A stretch of 21,857 bases of DNA from JAJQBJ01 sp964387095 (GCA_964387095.1 CAYLVH010000023.1:1-21857); one strand, 5' to 3'; positions 1 through 7,624 are shown, numbered from the stretch's first letter. Numbers and translations: made by a program. Notes: generated by a model not told the origin, from the sequence alone.

Positions 1-12
1 AATGAAAGCACA

Positions 13-41
13 TTGCATTTTCCTCCGGGCTGTGATATAAT
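13..41 (+). promoter_or_regulatory. Sigma-A-type promoter upstream of the insertion sequence
   Basis: The -35 hexamer is TTGCAT (13-18), followed by a 17-nt spacer and a perfect -10 TATAAT (36-41). The stretch 1-53 is closely similar to 7319-7373, the promoter of the first peptide-binding lipoprotein. The insertion sequence begins about 12 nt after the -10 box, so any transcript would start inside or just before it. The original downstream gene is unknown; lysR at 868 is the nearest in the same direction. Confidence 0.7.
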
Positions 42-53
42 ACCGATACCTTA

Positions 54-71
54 GGTAGTGTTTACAGGAGA
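54..71. repeat. Left terminal inverted repeat of the IS5-like element
   Basis: GGTAGTGTTTACAGGAGA is the reverse complement of the right end at 801-818, with one mismatch at the second base. The inner 16 bp match perfectly. Confidence 0.9.
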
Positions 72-114
72 GAAATGGTAGATAGCATCACCAAGGAAGT
101 AGGGTGGTGCAGAG

Positions 115-800
115 ATGGGAAACGAGCAGCAGCGACATGATATCAGCGATGGGGTATGGGCACTGTTGGAGCCTCATATTCCTGGGCGCTGTGGCGGGAT
201 TTACCGCCTTGCTATGGGAAGCGGGGCACAATATACCAGCGGTTCCGTAGATGGCGGGACAAGGGATTTGGGAGAAACTGCTTGAGATATTGGCGGATGA
301 GCCTGATTTTGAATGGTTGATGATTGACGCCAGCCACTGTAAGGTGCATCCTCACGCGGCAGGAGCCAAAGGCGGCAATCAGGACAGGGCCGGACAAAAG
401 GGGGCTCAATACCAAGATTCACCTTGCCGTGGATGCAAATGGTATGCAGGCCGGAATACTTATTACAGAGGGTATCGGAGCAGATTGCAAAGAAGCTGTT
501 CACCTGATTGAGGGAATATCCGCAGGGGCGCTGCTGGCCGATCGGGGCTAAGATACCGATCCCATCGATGCCTATGCTGTTAGAGCCGGTATGGAAGTTG
601 TCATTCCACCCAAGCGTAACCGAAAACAGCAGCGGGAGTATGACCGCTATCTGTATCGGTTGCGTCATTTGGTAGGAAATGCCTTCCTGCGCTTAAAACA
701 CCGGAGGGGGATTGCTATCCGCTATGCGAAAAAAACGGCGTCTTTTCTTGCTGCTGTGCAGATTCGTTGCATCGCCATCTGGTGCGCCATCTTGGCTTGA
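115..800 (+). pseudogene. Broken IS5-family DDE transposase
   Basis: Reading begins at ATG 115 with HDISDGVWALLEPHIPGR, typical of IS5-type transposases. About 25-30 residues are then missing near position 200, and the frame moves. YQRFRRWRDKG lies in a second frame, GIWEKLLEILADEPDFEWLMIDASH in a third, and TKIHLAVDANG onward back in the second. The first catalytic Asp (MIDASH) and second (LLADRG) are present. The Tyr of the usual RGYD is a TAA stop (552-554 region), and the catalytic Glu expected in RHLVENAF is Gly (RHLVGNAF, about 670-690). IS427-type elements can use a programmed frameshift between two ORFs, but the combination of deletion, stop and lost Glu makes this copy inactive. Several lesions imply an old insertion. 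Confidence 0.88.
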
Positions 801-818
801 TCTCCTGTAAACACTATC
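801..818. repeat. Right terminal inverted repeat of the IS5-like element
   Basis: TCTCCTGTAAACACTATC mirrors the left end at 54-71. It is followed by TA (819-820), matching the TA that precedes the left end. Confidence 0.9.
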
Positions 819-867
819 TAAGATGGCATATATAAGGGTATATTTCTCCAAAAAGGAGTGACCCAGC

Positions 868-1743
868 GTGGACCTAAAGCAGCTGCACTATTTTCTGAAG
901 GTGGCGGAACACCTGAACTTCAGCCGGGCCGCCGAGGCTCTGTACATATCTCAGCCGGCCCTGAGCTATCAAATCGCGGAGCTGGAGCGGGAACTTTCCA
1001 CTGCTCTGTTTATCCGTGACCGGCGCAAAATATCTCTTTCTCCGGCGGGCATGGCGCTGGTTGAGCCGGCCAAGTCCATTCTGGCCCAGGCAGATCAGAT
1101 CACCGACCTTGTACGGAAAGAGAGCAGAGAGAAGACAGGGCTGCTCCGCATCGGCTTCGACAGCACAGAGGATCATTTCGAGATTATTGGTGTGACGGAA
1201 ACTCTGGCTCGATTTGCGCTGGAAAACCCCGGTGTGGAATTGGCCATGGTGCGCGCCCCATTTACGGAATGTGCCGACCAGGTCATCTACGGCGATCTGG
1301 ACGTCGCTTTTCTCATTATCCGTCACCGAGAGCGGCTCCCGCCGGACCTGGTGGGCCGCCCGGTATATGAGAGTAGGCTGGTCATGGTCGTGTCGGAGGA
1401 AAGCTCGGCCCAAACCTGCGCCGAAGCGGTCAACAGCATGGATCTACTGCTGGTAGAGGAAAAACCCAGAGGGAATTCCCGTATTTTGAAGGCGTTAGAG
1501 AATATGAAGCTGGAGCCCCGTATCCGGCGGGTGGACTCCATGCCCACCGGTTTTGTCTACGCGCAGATGGGCAAGGGTATCATGCTTTTATCGGAAACTT
1601 ATTTCAACCACCATCAATACCCCGGCCTGCGGGCCATCCAAATCTCGGGCGAGGCCGCTGTCATCACCCATGCGGTGGTGTGGAACAGGGGAAGCAACAA
1701 TCCAATGGTGCCCCGTCTGTTGGAATATTTCCCAGAACCATAA
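868..1743 (+). CDS. LysR-family transcriptional regulator
   Basis: This is a 291-residue DNA-binding regulator of the usual LTTR length. Residues 1-60 form the winged helix-turn-helix (MDLKQLHYFLKVAEHLNFSR, then AAEALYISQPALSYQI and LE.EL), with a substrate-binding-like effector domain from about residue 90. The start is GTG 868, preceded by AAAAGGAG (851-858) at 9-nt spacing; no better ATG lies upstream in frame. It converges on the enoate-reductase-like gene with a shared bidirectional terminator between them. It may regulate that gene and the permease divergent from it, but unlike the classical LTTR layout it is not divergently transcribed from its presumed target. The effector is unknown. 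The degenerate IS immediately upstream may have separated it from its original promoter. Confidence 0.92.
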   Translation: MDLKQLHYFLKVAEHLNFSRAAEALYISQPALSYQIAELERELSTALFIRDRRKISLSPAGMALVEPAKSILAQADQITDLVRKESREKTGLLRIGFDSTEDHFEIIGVTETLARFALENPGVELAMVRAPFTECADQVIYGDLDVAFLIIRHRERLPPDLVGRPVYESRLVMVVSEESSAQTCAEAVNSMDLLLVEEKPRGNSRILKALENMKLEPRIRRVDSMPTGFVYAQMGKGIMLLSETYFNHHQYPGLRAIQISGEAAVITHAVVWNRGSNNPMVPRLLEYFPEP

Positions 1744-1752
1744 CACAAAAAC

Positions 1753-1795
1753 CGGCCCCAGGCGAGCGAAATCGTTCGCCTGGGGCCGATTTTTT
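1753..1795. terminator. Bidirectional rho-independent terminator
   Basis: A GC-rich hairpin has arms CGGCCCCAGGCGA.CG (from 1753) and its complement (to 1788), followed by TTTTTT (1790-1795). On the other strand the hairpin is followed by a run of five T (complement of 1747-1751). It lies between convergent lysR and the oxidoreductase gene and can serve both. Confidence 0.9.
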
Positions 1796-1816
1796 ATCTT
1801 AATACGACCGAACTAA

Positions 1817-3793
1817 TCAAATGGAAGGAATTTGGCCCAGCGTCATAGCAGCGTCAAAGGCGGCCCGGGTCACCGTCTTGACATCACCCACCTTCACGCA
1901 GTCACCAAACTTGCGGAATTCCTCCGCGCAGGGACGGAAGGTCTCGGCCAGAGCGGCCCGCGGCTTCATTCCCACCGCCAGGATCACAGTATCGGCGGAG
2001 ATCTTGTGCTCCGTACCCTTCGGATCGGTGTAAGTCACGCCGTCGGCCTCGATCTTGGTGACCTTCGCGCCGGTGATGGCGTCGCAATGGTCGTGGACCT
2101 GACCCACCAGTTCCTCCTGATAGGTCCGCATGGCGTCAGGCGCCAAGGCCTGCTGCATCTCCAGCACGGTGACGGTTTTCCCATTCATTCCGTAGTGGAC
2201 AGCGGTCTCGCAGCCCACCTGTCCGCCGCCGATGACCACCACAGTCTGGCCGACCCGCTCTGGGGCAAAAAAGCTGTCGCCCGCCCAGATGACGTTATCG
2301 CCGTCCACGCCAGGGATCGACGGAATGATGGGGTCCGCGCCCACGGCGCACAACACGCTGTCAAACTTCATGGACTGGATCAATTCAGGGGTGGCCTCGG
2401 TGTCCAGCTTCACCAAAATATTGGGATCCTGCTCCACATGCTGGATCAAATAATTTTTATAATTCTTCAGGTCATACTTAAAGGACATGAAGTCGGCGTC
2501 ATTTAGCTGTCCGCCCAAGGTGCTTTCCTTTTCGAACAAGGTCACCTTATGACCGCGCTCAGAGGCCAGCAGGGCAGCCTTCATACCGCCGGGGCCGCCG
2601 CCGATAATAGCCACATTCTGCCGATTGTATTCCTTCGGTACCAGCATATCGAGCTGGGATTCCCGCCCGGCAGTGGGATTGACGGCGCAGGAATAGTAGT
2701 GGGTCTTTTTGAAGTCATCCAGGCAGTGGAAGCATTTGATACAGGGGACGATGTCGTCTGGCCGCCCCTCCTGCATCTTGCGGACAGTGTAGGGGTCGGC
2801 GATGGTCCCCCGCGCCATGGCCACGATGTCGGCCTCACCGTTGGCCAGCACCCGCTCGATGGCCTCTGGCCGCTGGAAGGCACCCAAGGTCAGCACAGGA
2901 ATGTGAATGTCCGGACATTCCTTCACTGTTTTGGCCAGATATGCGTTGCATCCCTCCGGCAGGAAGCCGGTGGGGTGTGTGATGGCCCGCAGACGGGGCT
3001 TACGCACGACGCCGGCGGAGATATGGGCGATATCGATGCGGTCCTGGATCAGCTTGAGGAATTCGACGCACTCGTCGATTTCAAATCCGCCGGGGACGCA
3101 TTCGGAGCCGGAAATCCGGTATTCAATGAGCAGGTCGCGGCCCACCTTGGCCCGGATCCGGTCCAGCACCATCAGCGGGAACCGGGCCCGGTTTTCCATC
3201 GAGCCGCCAAACTCATCCGTTCGGTGATTGGAGCGCGGGGAGACGAACTCCTGGAGCAGGGCGCCGTGTCCACCGTGGATCAGCAGGGTGTCAAAACCGC
3301 AGAATTTAACGCACTCGGCCAGAGCCGCGTAGCGATCGGCCAGTTTATCCATCTCCTCGTAGGGCATTTGATAGAATCGGAGGCCGTCGTTGCGCACAAA
3401 GTCGGAGCAGCCATAAATTTTCTCCTTCTTGGCCTCCTCCGTATACTCCCCTTCCGAACCAAAGTGAATCAGTTCGTAGGAGCACTTCGCGTCGTAAAAA
3501 TGGATGGCATTCGTAAAATGGATGAAGTTGCGCCAGCCGGTGGGGTCCTCAATGTCAAAGTTGGAGTGAATCGGATTGCGCCCCGGATTATTGACCTGCT
3601 GGCCGCCGCATTCCACCTGGGCGACGCCGCCCTTTGCCTTTTGCAGATAGTTGCATATCATGGCCGGCTCGGGGTAGGTAGGCGCGTTGTTCTGTATCAT
3701 GTGCCCCATGGTCGGTGCGGTAAAAATACGGTTTTTAAAGGTGACCTTGCCGACGGTCAAGGGCTGAAAAATATGGGGATAGTATTGATTCAT
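1817..3793 (-). CDS. FMN/FAD/4Fe-4S enoate-reductase-like oxidoreductase (Old Yellow Enzyme family)
   Basis: The 658 residues have the layout of 2,4-dienoyl-CoA reductase, 2-enoate reductase and BaiCD/BaiH-type enzymes. An FMN TIM barrel spans about 1-345 (NRIFTAPTMG at 21-30, SPRSNHRTDEFGGS at 185-198). A 4Fe-4S site uses Cys351, Cys354, Cys357 and Cys369. An FAD Rossmann fold begins at 393 (VAIIGGGPGGM) and an NAD(P)-binding fold at 517 (VVVIGGGQVG). Members reduce activated C=C bonds in the cytoplasm using NAD(P)H. Two oddities: the active-site segment reads HGGHGA (173-178), with Ala where many relatives have the proton-donor Tyr, and the cluster spacing is CxxCxxC rather than the CxxCxxxC I recall for dienoyl-CoA reductase. 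The start has an AGGAGG ribosome-binding site (complement of 3801-3806). It is divergent from an SLC13-like permease that may import its substrate. The substrate cannot be told from sequence. Confidence 0.9.
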   Translation of the reverse strand: MNQYYPHIFQPLTVGKVTFKNRIFTAPTMGHMIQNNAPTYPEPAMICNYLQKAKGGVAQVECGGQQVNNPGRNPIHSNFDIEDPTGWRNFIHFTNAIHFYDAKCSYELIHFGSEGEYTEEAKKEKIYGCSDFVRNDGLRFYQMPYEEMDKLADRYAALAECVKFCGFDTLLIHGGHGALLQEFVSPRSNHRTDEFGGSMENRARFPLMVLDRIRAKVGRDLLIEYRISGSECVPGGFEIDECVEFLKLIQDRIDIAHISAGVVRKPRLRAITHPTGFLPEGCNAYLAKTVKECPDIHIPVLTLGAFQRPEAIERVLANGEADIVAMARGTIADPYTVRKMQEGRPDDIVPCIKCFHCLDDFKKTHYYSCAVNPTAGRESQLDMLVPKEYNRQNVAIIGGGPGGMKAALLASERGHKVTLFEKESTLGGQLNDADFMSFKYDLKNYKNYLIQHVEQDPNILVKLDTEATPELIQSMKFDSVLCAVGADPIIPSIPGVDGDNVIWAGDSFFAPERVGQTVVVIGGGQVGCETAVHYGMNGKTVTVLEMQQALAPDAMRTYQEELVGQVHDHCDAITGAKVTKIEADGVTYTDPKGTEHKISADTVILAVGMKPRAALAETFRPCAEEFRKFGDCVKVGDVKTVTRAAFDAAMTLGQIPSI

Positions 3794-4168
3794 CGCAGTT
3801 CCTCCTATGTCGTCTTGTCGTCACAGTTCAGGTGCGCGTGTGAAAGCCGCCTGATGTCAGATATGCTATGTTTATTATAATAGTGCAGCCAGGGAAACGG
3901 AAATAGCAAAATTGAATCATGTCCATTATAAAATCAAATCTCGGCAAAAAAATCTCCATTTTTTCCTTTCCAGGCGGCGCAAAACCCGGCGGCCCGCTGG
4001 TTGGGCCCAAAAAAGCAAATTGTGCAAATTGTACAAAATTTTTTGCAATAGAAATTTTTTATTGTGCTGATTTGAATTTTCTGCTGTTTTGCGCCTGTTT
4101 CATGGTTTATACTGATATATGTGTGAAAGCTGCCGCAAACCAAAGAGAGAGAAAAAGGAGGAGCAACT
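3794..4168. other. Divergent intergenic regulatory region between the oxidoreductase and permease genes
   Basis: This 375-nt stretch holds no gene. On the minus strand a perfect TATAAT (complement of 3874-3879) lies about 80 nt before the oxidoreductase start, with a poor -35 (TTCCGT at 17 nt), a pattern compatible with activator-dependent transcription. On the plus strand a TATACT (4108-4113) is a possible -10 for the permease, without a convincing -35. The middle is very AT-rich and contains the TTGYNCAA repeats listed separately. The assignment of either promoter is tentative. Confidence 0.45.
4020..4036. promoter_or_regulatory. Candidate operator: two TTGYNCAA half-sites
   Basis: TTGTGCAA (4020-4027) and TTGTACAA (4029-4036) are near-identical repeats 9 bp apart, so they lie on one face of the helix. 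TTGTACAA is itself a palindrome. They lie between two divergent genes, next to a LysR gene, where an activator site is expected. No regulator can be assigned from sequence. Confidence 0.35.
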
Positions 4169-5563
4169 ATGACCAAAGCAAACCGAAAAAGTTTGATCAG
4201 TTGGATCGTGACTCTGGCTCTGCCCATCATCATCTTGCTGATCCCCACCACAGAGGCGTTTACCAGCGACATTCGGACATTCTTTGCCATCACCCTGATG
4301 GGCATCGCCATGTTCTGCTTCGACGAGATGGACAACGCCATTGCGGGCATCCTGATGATGCTGCTGTACATCATGACGGGCATCGCCCCGTCCGCCACCG
4401 TATTCTCCGCGTGGACCAATGATATTCCCTGGTATATCCTGGCCACTCTGCTGCTGGTGAACATCCTGGAGGACACCACTATTCTCAAGCGCATTGCTTA
4501 CCACTGCATCATTCTGGCCGGCGGCACCTACACCGGCATTGTGTTCGGCATCACCGTAACTGCCATACTGTCCATCATCATCGTGCCCGGCACCTGGACC
4601 AGCATGGCTGTGGCCGCCATCACCCTATCCATCATCAAGTCCCTGGAGCTGCCTGTGGGCAAGGCCTCCGGCGGCATCCTCATGGCTGCCTGCTTTGGCT
4701 TCCACATCGCCTCCAGCTTCATCTATTCCCCTTCCGGCATCCAGATGTTCCTGAATATGTCCGAGTCGGTGGAAGGGGTGGTGGCTGGAAGCCTGGACAC
4801 CAACTTCATTGACTTCTTCATTCAGGACCTGCCTCTGGTGCTGCTGCCCTTCATCATGGCCTTCCTGATCACCAAGCTTATGAAACCGGAAAAGCCTATC
4901 AACGGCAAGGCCTACTTCCAGCAGCAGCTGAAGGATCTGGGCAAGATGAGCTCCAACGACAAGAAAGTGCTGGTCATCCTCATCGTGCTGCTGGTATATC
5001 TGCTCAGCAACCGCTGGACCGGCTTGAACATGCTCTATGGCTTCCTGCTGGCCCCCATCATCTGCTACCTGCCCGGCATCAGAGCGGGCAAGGTGGAGCA
5101 CTTCCGCAAGATCAACTTCAATGTCATCTTCTTTATCGTGGCCTGCCTGTCCATCGGTACGGTGGCCGCCGCCTGCGGCGCGGGCACCTTTATCGTGAAT
5201 ATCATCACCCCGATGCTGTCCAACACCGGCACCTTCGGCTTCCTGGTCATCGTGTTCGTCTTCGGTGTGATCATCAACTTCCTGCTCACCCCCATGGCCG
5301 CCATGTCGTCCATCGCTCCTCTGCTGACTGGCATTGCTCTGGGCCTGGGCGTGTCCCCCATGGCCACTACCTACTCCTTCTACTTGGGCCTGGATCAGCT
5401 AGTGCTGCCTTATGAGGTGGGCACCTACCTCATCTTCTTCAGCATGGGCTATGTCTCGCTGAAGGACTTCGCCAAGTGCGGCGCGGTCAAAATGGCCGTA
5501 TCCGCTGTTTTCACCATCGCCATCATGATCCCCTGGTGGATGTTCGTGGTCAAGATCGTCTGA
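4169..5563 (+). CDS. SLC13/DASS-like anion:sodium symporter permease
   Basis: This 464-residue integral membrane protein has about eleven to twelve hydrophobic segments and an internal two-fold pattern. Pro/Thr/Ser-rich re-entrant-type stretches occur near residues 135-145 (VPGTWTSMAVA) and 370-385 (LTPMAAMSSIAPL). These resemble the substrate/sodium-binding hairpins of divalent-anion:Na+ symporters. Such permeases import dicarboxylates, other carboxylates or sulfate. A strong AAGGAGG (4155-4161) lies 7 nt before ATG 4169. It is divergent from the oxidoreductase and is followed by its own terminator, so it is probably monocistronic. The pairing with an enoate-reductase-like enzyme suggests an unsaturated carboxylate substrate, but this is inference. 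Confidence 0.82.
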   Translation: MTKANRKSLISWIVTLALPIIILLIPTTEAFTSDIRTFFAITLMGIAMFCFDEMDNAIAGILMMLLYIMTGIAPSATVFSAWTNDIPWYILATLLLVNILEDTTILKRIAYHCIILAGGTYTGIVFGITVTAILSIIIVPGTWTSMAVAAITLSIIKSLELPVGKASGGILMAACFGFHIASSFIYSPSGIQMFLNMSESVEGVVAGSLDTNFIDFFIQDLPLVLLPFIMAFLITKLMKPEKPINGKAYFQQQLKDLGKMSSNDKKVLVILIVLLVYLLSNRWTGLNMLYGFLLAPIICYLPGIRAGKVEHFRKINFNVIFFIVACLSIGTVAAACGAGTFIVNIITPMLSNTGTFGFLVIVFVFGVIINFLLTPMAAMSSIAPLLTGIALGLGVSPMATTYSFYLGLDQLVLPYEVGTYLIFFSMGYVSLKDFAKCGAVKMAVSAVFTIAIMIPWWMFVVKIV

Positions 5564-5585
5564 TCTGTTTTGACGAAAACGGAAA

Positions 5586-5630
5586 AGCCTCCGGGTCGCA
5601 ATTTGCTTGCGTCTCGGAGGCTCTTTTATT
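5586..5630 (+). terminator. Rho-independent terminator after the permease
   Basis: Arms AGCCTCCGGGTCGCAA (5586-5601) and TTGCGTCTCGGAGGCT (5607-5622) form a long hairpin with one internal mismatch region, followed by CTTTTATT. It lies 22 nt after the permease stop. Confidence 0.88.
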
Positions 5631-5680
5631 GTGCGTGTTTGCTTATAAATCTTGTCGGATCACAGCCGGTTCCGAAGGCG

Positions 5681-6703
5681 TTACAGCAATCCCACCAGAT
5701 GCTGGACCAACAGGGAAACCACCGCCACCATGAACCAGCAGCACAGGCCCAGCAAAATGGGCCGCAGACCGTTTTTAAACAAGCTCTTCAGGTTGGTATT
5801 CAAGCCGATGCCAGCCATTGCCACCATAATGCCGAACTTGCCAAGTCCGTTGAGCCAGTCGGAGGCGGCCTCAGGAATGAGACCGGTGGAATTGAGGATT
5901 GCAGTAAACAGGAACCCGAGGACAAACCAGGGGAAGATCTTTGCGATGGAATAGTTGGCGGCAGCCGTACCGCCCTGAGATTTGAGTTTGCGGGTACGCC
6001 ACAGCGCCAGGATCAGCGTAATGGGAATGATCATCAGAGTCCGGGTGAGCTTCACAATGGTGGCCAGTTCACCGGCAGTGTCGCTGAAGGCAAAGCCGGC
6101 GGCCACCACAGAGGAGGTGTCGTTGATGGCCGTGCCCGCCCATATGCCGAACCCGGTGTCGCTCAGGCCAAGGCCGTGGCCAAGGGCGGGGAAAAGAAAG
6201 ACCGCCAGAATATTGAACAGGAAAATGGTGGAGATGGAGTAAGCCACCTCCTGGTCGTCCGCGTCAATGACCGGAGCGGCGGCGGCGATGGCGGAGCCGC
6301 CGCAGATGGAGGTCCCAACGCCGATCAGCGTGGAGGTGTTTCCCGGAACGCGCAGCACCTTGCCCACAAAAAAGGCGGTCAGCAGAGATGCCGCGATGGT
6401 GCAGACCATCACCACCAGCGACTGGCCACCGGTTTTCAGGACGGTGCCGATGCTCATACCAAAGCCAATAAAAATGATAGAATACTGAAGAATTTTCTTC
6501 CCACAGAATGTAATTCCCGCCTGGAAGAACGCCGGACGTTTGATGGGGGCGAGAAGAATACCGATCAGGATGGCAAAAACCGGCCCTCCGATCAGCTTCC
6601 CATAGGTTGGGATATACGTGGAAAGTGCCCACGCGACAGCGCCGATCACTAGGCATGGCAAAATCCCCCACAGCAGCGAAAGCCTATTTTTCCGTTCAGA
6701 CAC
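5681..6703 (-). CDS. YeiH-family putative sulfate exporter
   Basis: This 340-residue polytopic membrane protein has roughly ten hydrophobic segments. It carries the conserved stretches of the YeiH (Cons_hypoth698) family: GTSICGGSAIAAAAPVI near 130-146 and GTAINDTSSVVAAG near 190-203. The family is annotated as putative sulfate exporters; direct biochemical evidence is thin, so the substrate is tentative. The start is GTG (complement of 6701-6703), supported by AAGGAG (complement of 6712-6717) 8 nt upstream; an ATG two bases further upstream is out of frame. A promoter lies at 6734-6762. Another sulfur-related gene, cysK, is on the same contig but 13 kb away. It converges on the SLC13-like permease. 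Confidence 0.85.
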   Translation of the reverse strand: MSERKNRLSLLWGILPCLVIGAVAWALSTYIPTYGKLIGGPVFAILIGILLAPIKRPAFFQAGITFCGKKILQYSIIFIGFGMSIGTVLKTGGQSLVVMVCTIAASLLTAFFVGKVLRVPGNTSTLIGVGTSICGGSAIAAAAPVIDADDQEVAYSISTIFLFNILAVFLFPALGHGLGLSDTGFGIWAGTAINDTSSVVAAGFAFSDTAGELATIVKLTRTLMIIPITLILALWRTRKLKSQGGTAAANYSIAKIFPWFVLGFLFTAILNSTGLIPEAASDWLNGLGKFGIMVAMAGIGLNTNLKSLFKNGLRPILLGLCCWFMVAVVSLLVQHLVGLL

Positions 6704-6733
6704 ATGCTCAACTCCTTACTGTAAATTTATTTC

Positions 6734-6762
6734 AGCATAACACATTCGCAGAGGGCTGTAAA
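6734..6762 (-). promoter_or_regulatory. Promoter of the putative sulfate exporter
   Basis: Read on the minus strand, -35 TTTACA (complement of 6757-6762), a 17-nt spacer and -10 TATGCT (complement of 6734-6739) precede the GTG start by about 30 nt. It lies at the end of the argS-like fragment. Confidence 0.6.
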
Positions 6763-6779
6763 GTAGCTGTCTTTGATAA

Positions 6780-7160
6780 AGGCAATCGGAAAATCTGATG
6801 GACAGGCCGTCCGGCCGCTCCTGCTCCGGGCGGTCCTTCCGGCTGTCGCCATACTCATCGTAGATGACCTGGGCCAGCTCCTTGATGTCGTCGCCCTGAT
6901 AGCCGTTTTCCGGGAAGGGGAAGACGTTTCTCCCCCAGGATGATCTGCNNNNNNNNNNNNNNNNNNNNNNNNNNNNNNNNNNNNNNNNNNNNNNNNNNNN
7001 NNNNNNNNNNNNNNNNNNNNNNNNNNNNNNNNNNNNNNNNNNNNNNNNCTTGGGGGACGTAAAAGAAATTCAGAACGCCCGGCCCGGCGATCTCCGCCCG
7101 CTGAAACAGGGCGCCCTCCGGCTCCGGAATGTCCAAATTGGTGTTGATCGCAGATATGCT
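6780..7160 (-). pseudogene. argS: Broken arginyl-tRNA synthetase fragment interrupted by the assembly gap
   Basis: On the minus strand, sequence right of the gap (7049 to about 7155) encodes LDIPEPEGALF and AEIAGPGVLNFFY, typical of the end of the ArgS N-terminal domain. Left of the gap (6948 to about 6795), QIILGE is followed, after a one-base frameshift, by NVFPFPENGYQGDDIKELA, typical of the ArgS insertion after the HIGH-containing catalytic segment. The HIGH region (roughly 80-120 residues) would fall in the gap. Both outer ends also stop being ArgS-like: no N-terminal start is seen and the left piece ends within about 60 residues. A complete argS of about 560 residues does not fit. This is either a decayed duplicate or a misjoined assembly; an intact copy must exist elsewhere. 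Confidence 0.72.
6949..7048. other. Assembly gap (100 N)
   Basis: Exactly 100 undetermined bases, the conventional length for a scaffold gap of unknown true size. Genes or mobile elements may be hidden here. Confidence 0.98.
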
Positions 7161-7331
7161 TGCAGGAAGGTTGGAAATTTTTCTCATTTTGATCCTGCTG
7201 TCCAGAAGTACCTGGCATGTAAAATGAAAGCGGAAGGATGCATTTTTTCGCTGAACTTTGTTCAAATAAGATCGGCAGAGTTCAGTTTTTAGGTGCCTAC
7301 GGAAAATTTTTGCATAATTCAAGAAAGCATA
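7161..7331. other. Intergenic stretch between argS fragment and first oppA promoter
   Basis: No gene is seen. A weak hairpin with 7-bp arms CTGAACT (7251-7257) and AGTTCAG (7279-7285), followed by TTTTT (7286-7290), could be a plus-strand terminator, but its 21-nt loop makes it poor. Confidence 0.4.
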
Positions 7332-7359
7332 TTGCGTTTTCTCCGGGCTGTGATATAAT
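7332..7359 (+). promoter_or_regulatory. Promoter of the first peptide-binding lipoprotein gene
   Basis: -35 TTGCGT (7332-7337), 16-nt spacer and perfect -10 TATAAT (7354-7359). The spacer contains CTCCGGGCTGTGA, shared with the promoter at 13-41. Transcription from about 7366 would give a leader of about 310 nt. Confidence 0.75.
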
Positions 7360-7521
7360 ATCGCCACCTTAAGTTTGAAAGAAAGAAGGCAAAAACTTTC
7401 GGGCCAGATTTTAACGATGGCCGGGCAATTTGAAGATGAGAGAATTTCTCTAAAGAGCACACAATCTGTTCCTGAGGCAGGTTTAGGACTTTGCTGTATG
7501 GAGCGTGTCTGCGCGGAATCG

Positions 7522-7563
7522 GGCTTTTATTCCCAATGAAGAGGTGGGCACAAGAGCCTTTTT
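7522..7563 (+). terminator. Terminator-like attenuator hairpin in the leader of the first lipoprotein gene
   Basis: Arms GGCTTTTATTCCC (7522-7534) and GGGCACAAGAGCC (7546-7558) pair at 11 of 13 positions including one G-U, followed by TTTTT (7559-7563). It lies about 155 nt after the predicted start of transcription and 115 nt before the gene. It would stop transcription before the gene unless prevented, which is the layout of a riboswitch or attenuator. The same ascending arm recurs exactly at 10082-10094 in the paralogue's leader. It does not match a class I can name. Confidence 0.65.
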
Positions 7564-7624
7564 GTGTACATAGGCCTGATTTGCAGCTCAATTTACCATG
7601 TATAGCAAATTGCTGTTCAAGGGT

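Larger units (their letters stand above)
54..818 (+). mobile_element. Degenerate IS5-family insertion sequence (IS427-like)
   Basis: This element of about 765 bp is bounded by inverted repeats of 18 bp with one mismatch, 16 bp of them perfect. A TA dinucleotide lies directly outside each end (52-53 and 819-820), fitting the short TA/YTAR target duplication known for IS5/IS427-type elements. The interior encodes recognisable but broken IS5-type transposase. The element sits between a sigma-A promoter and lysR and may have altered lysR expression. Family assignment is from recalled transposase motifs, not a database search. Confidence 0.85.

Noticed and set aside
2549..3880. 443-codon frame antisense to the oxidoreductase
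   Set aside because: It lies entirely opposite a gene with clear FMN, Fe-S, FAD and NAD motifs, and its translation is low-complexity in character with no known motif.
5570..6652. 360-codon frame antisense to the putative sulfate exporter
   Set aside because: The minus-strand frame has membrane segments and YeiH motifs plus a promoter and ribosome-binding site. The plus-strand frame is rich in Gln, Gly and His and starts inside a terminator.
7251..7290. Terminator upstream of the first oppA promoter
   Set aside because: It has only a 7-bp stem with a 21-nt loop, too weak to list as a terminator.
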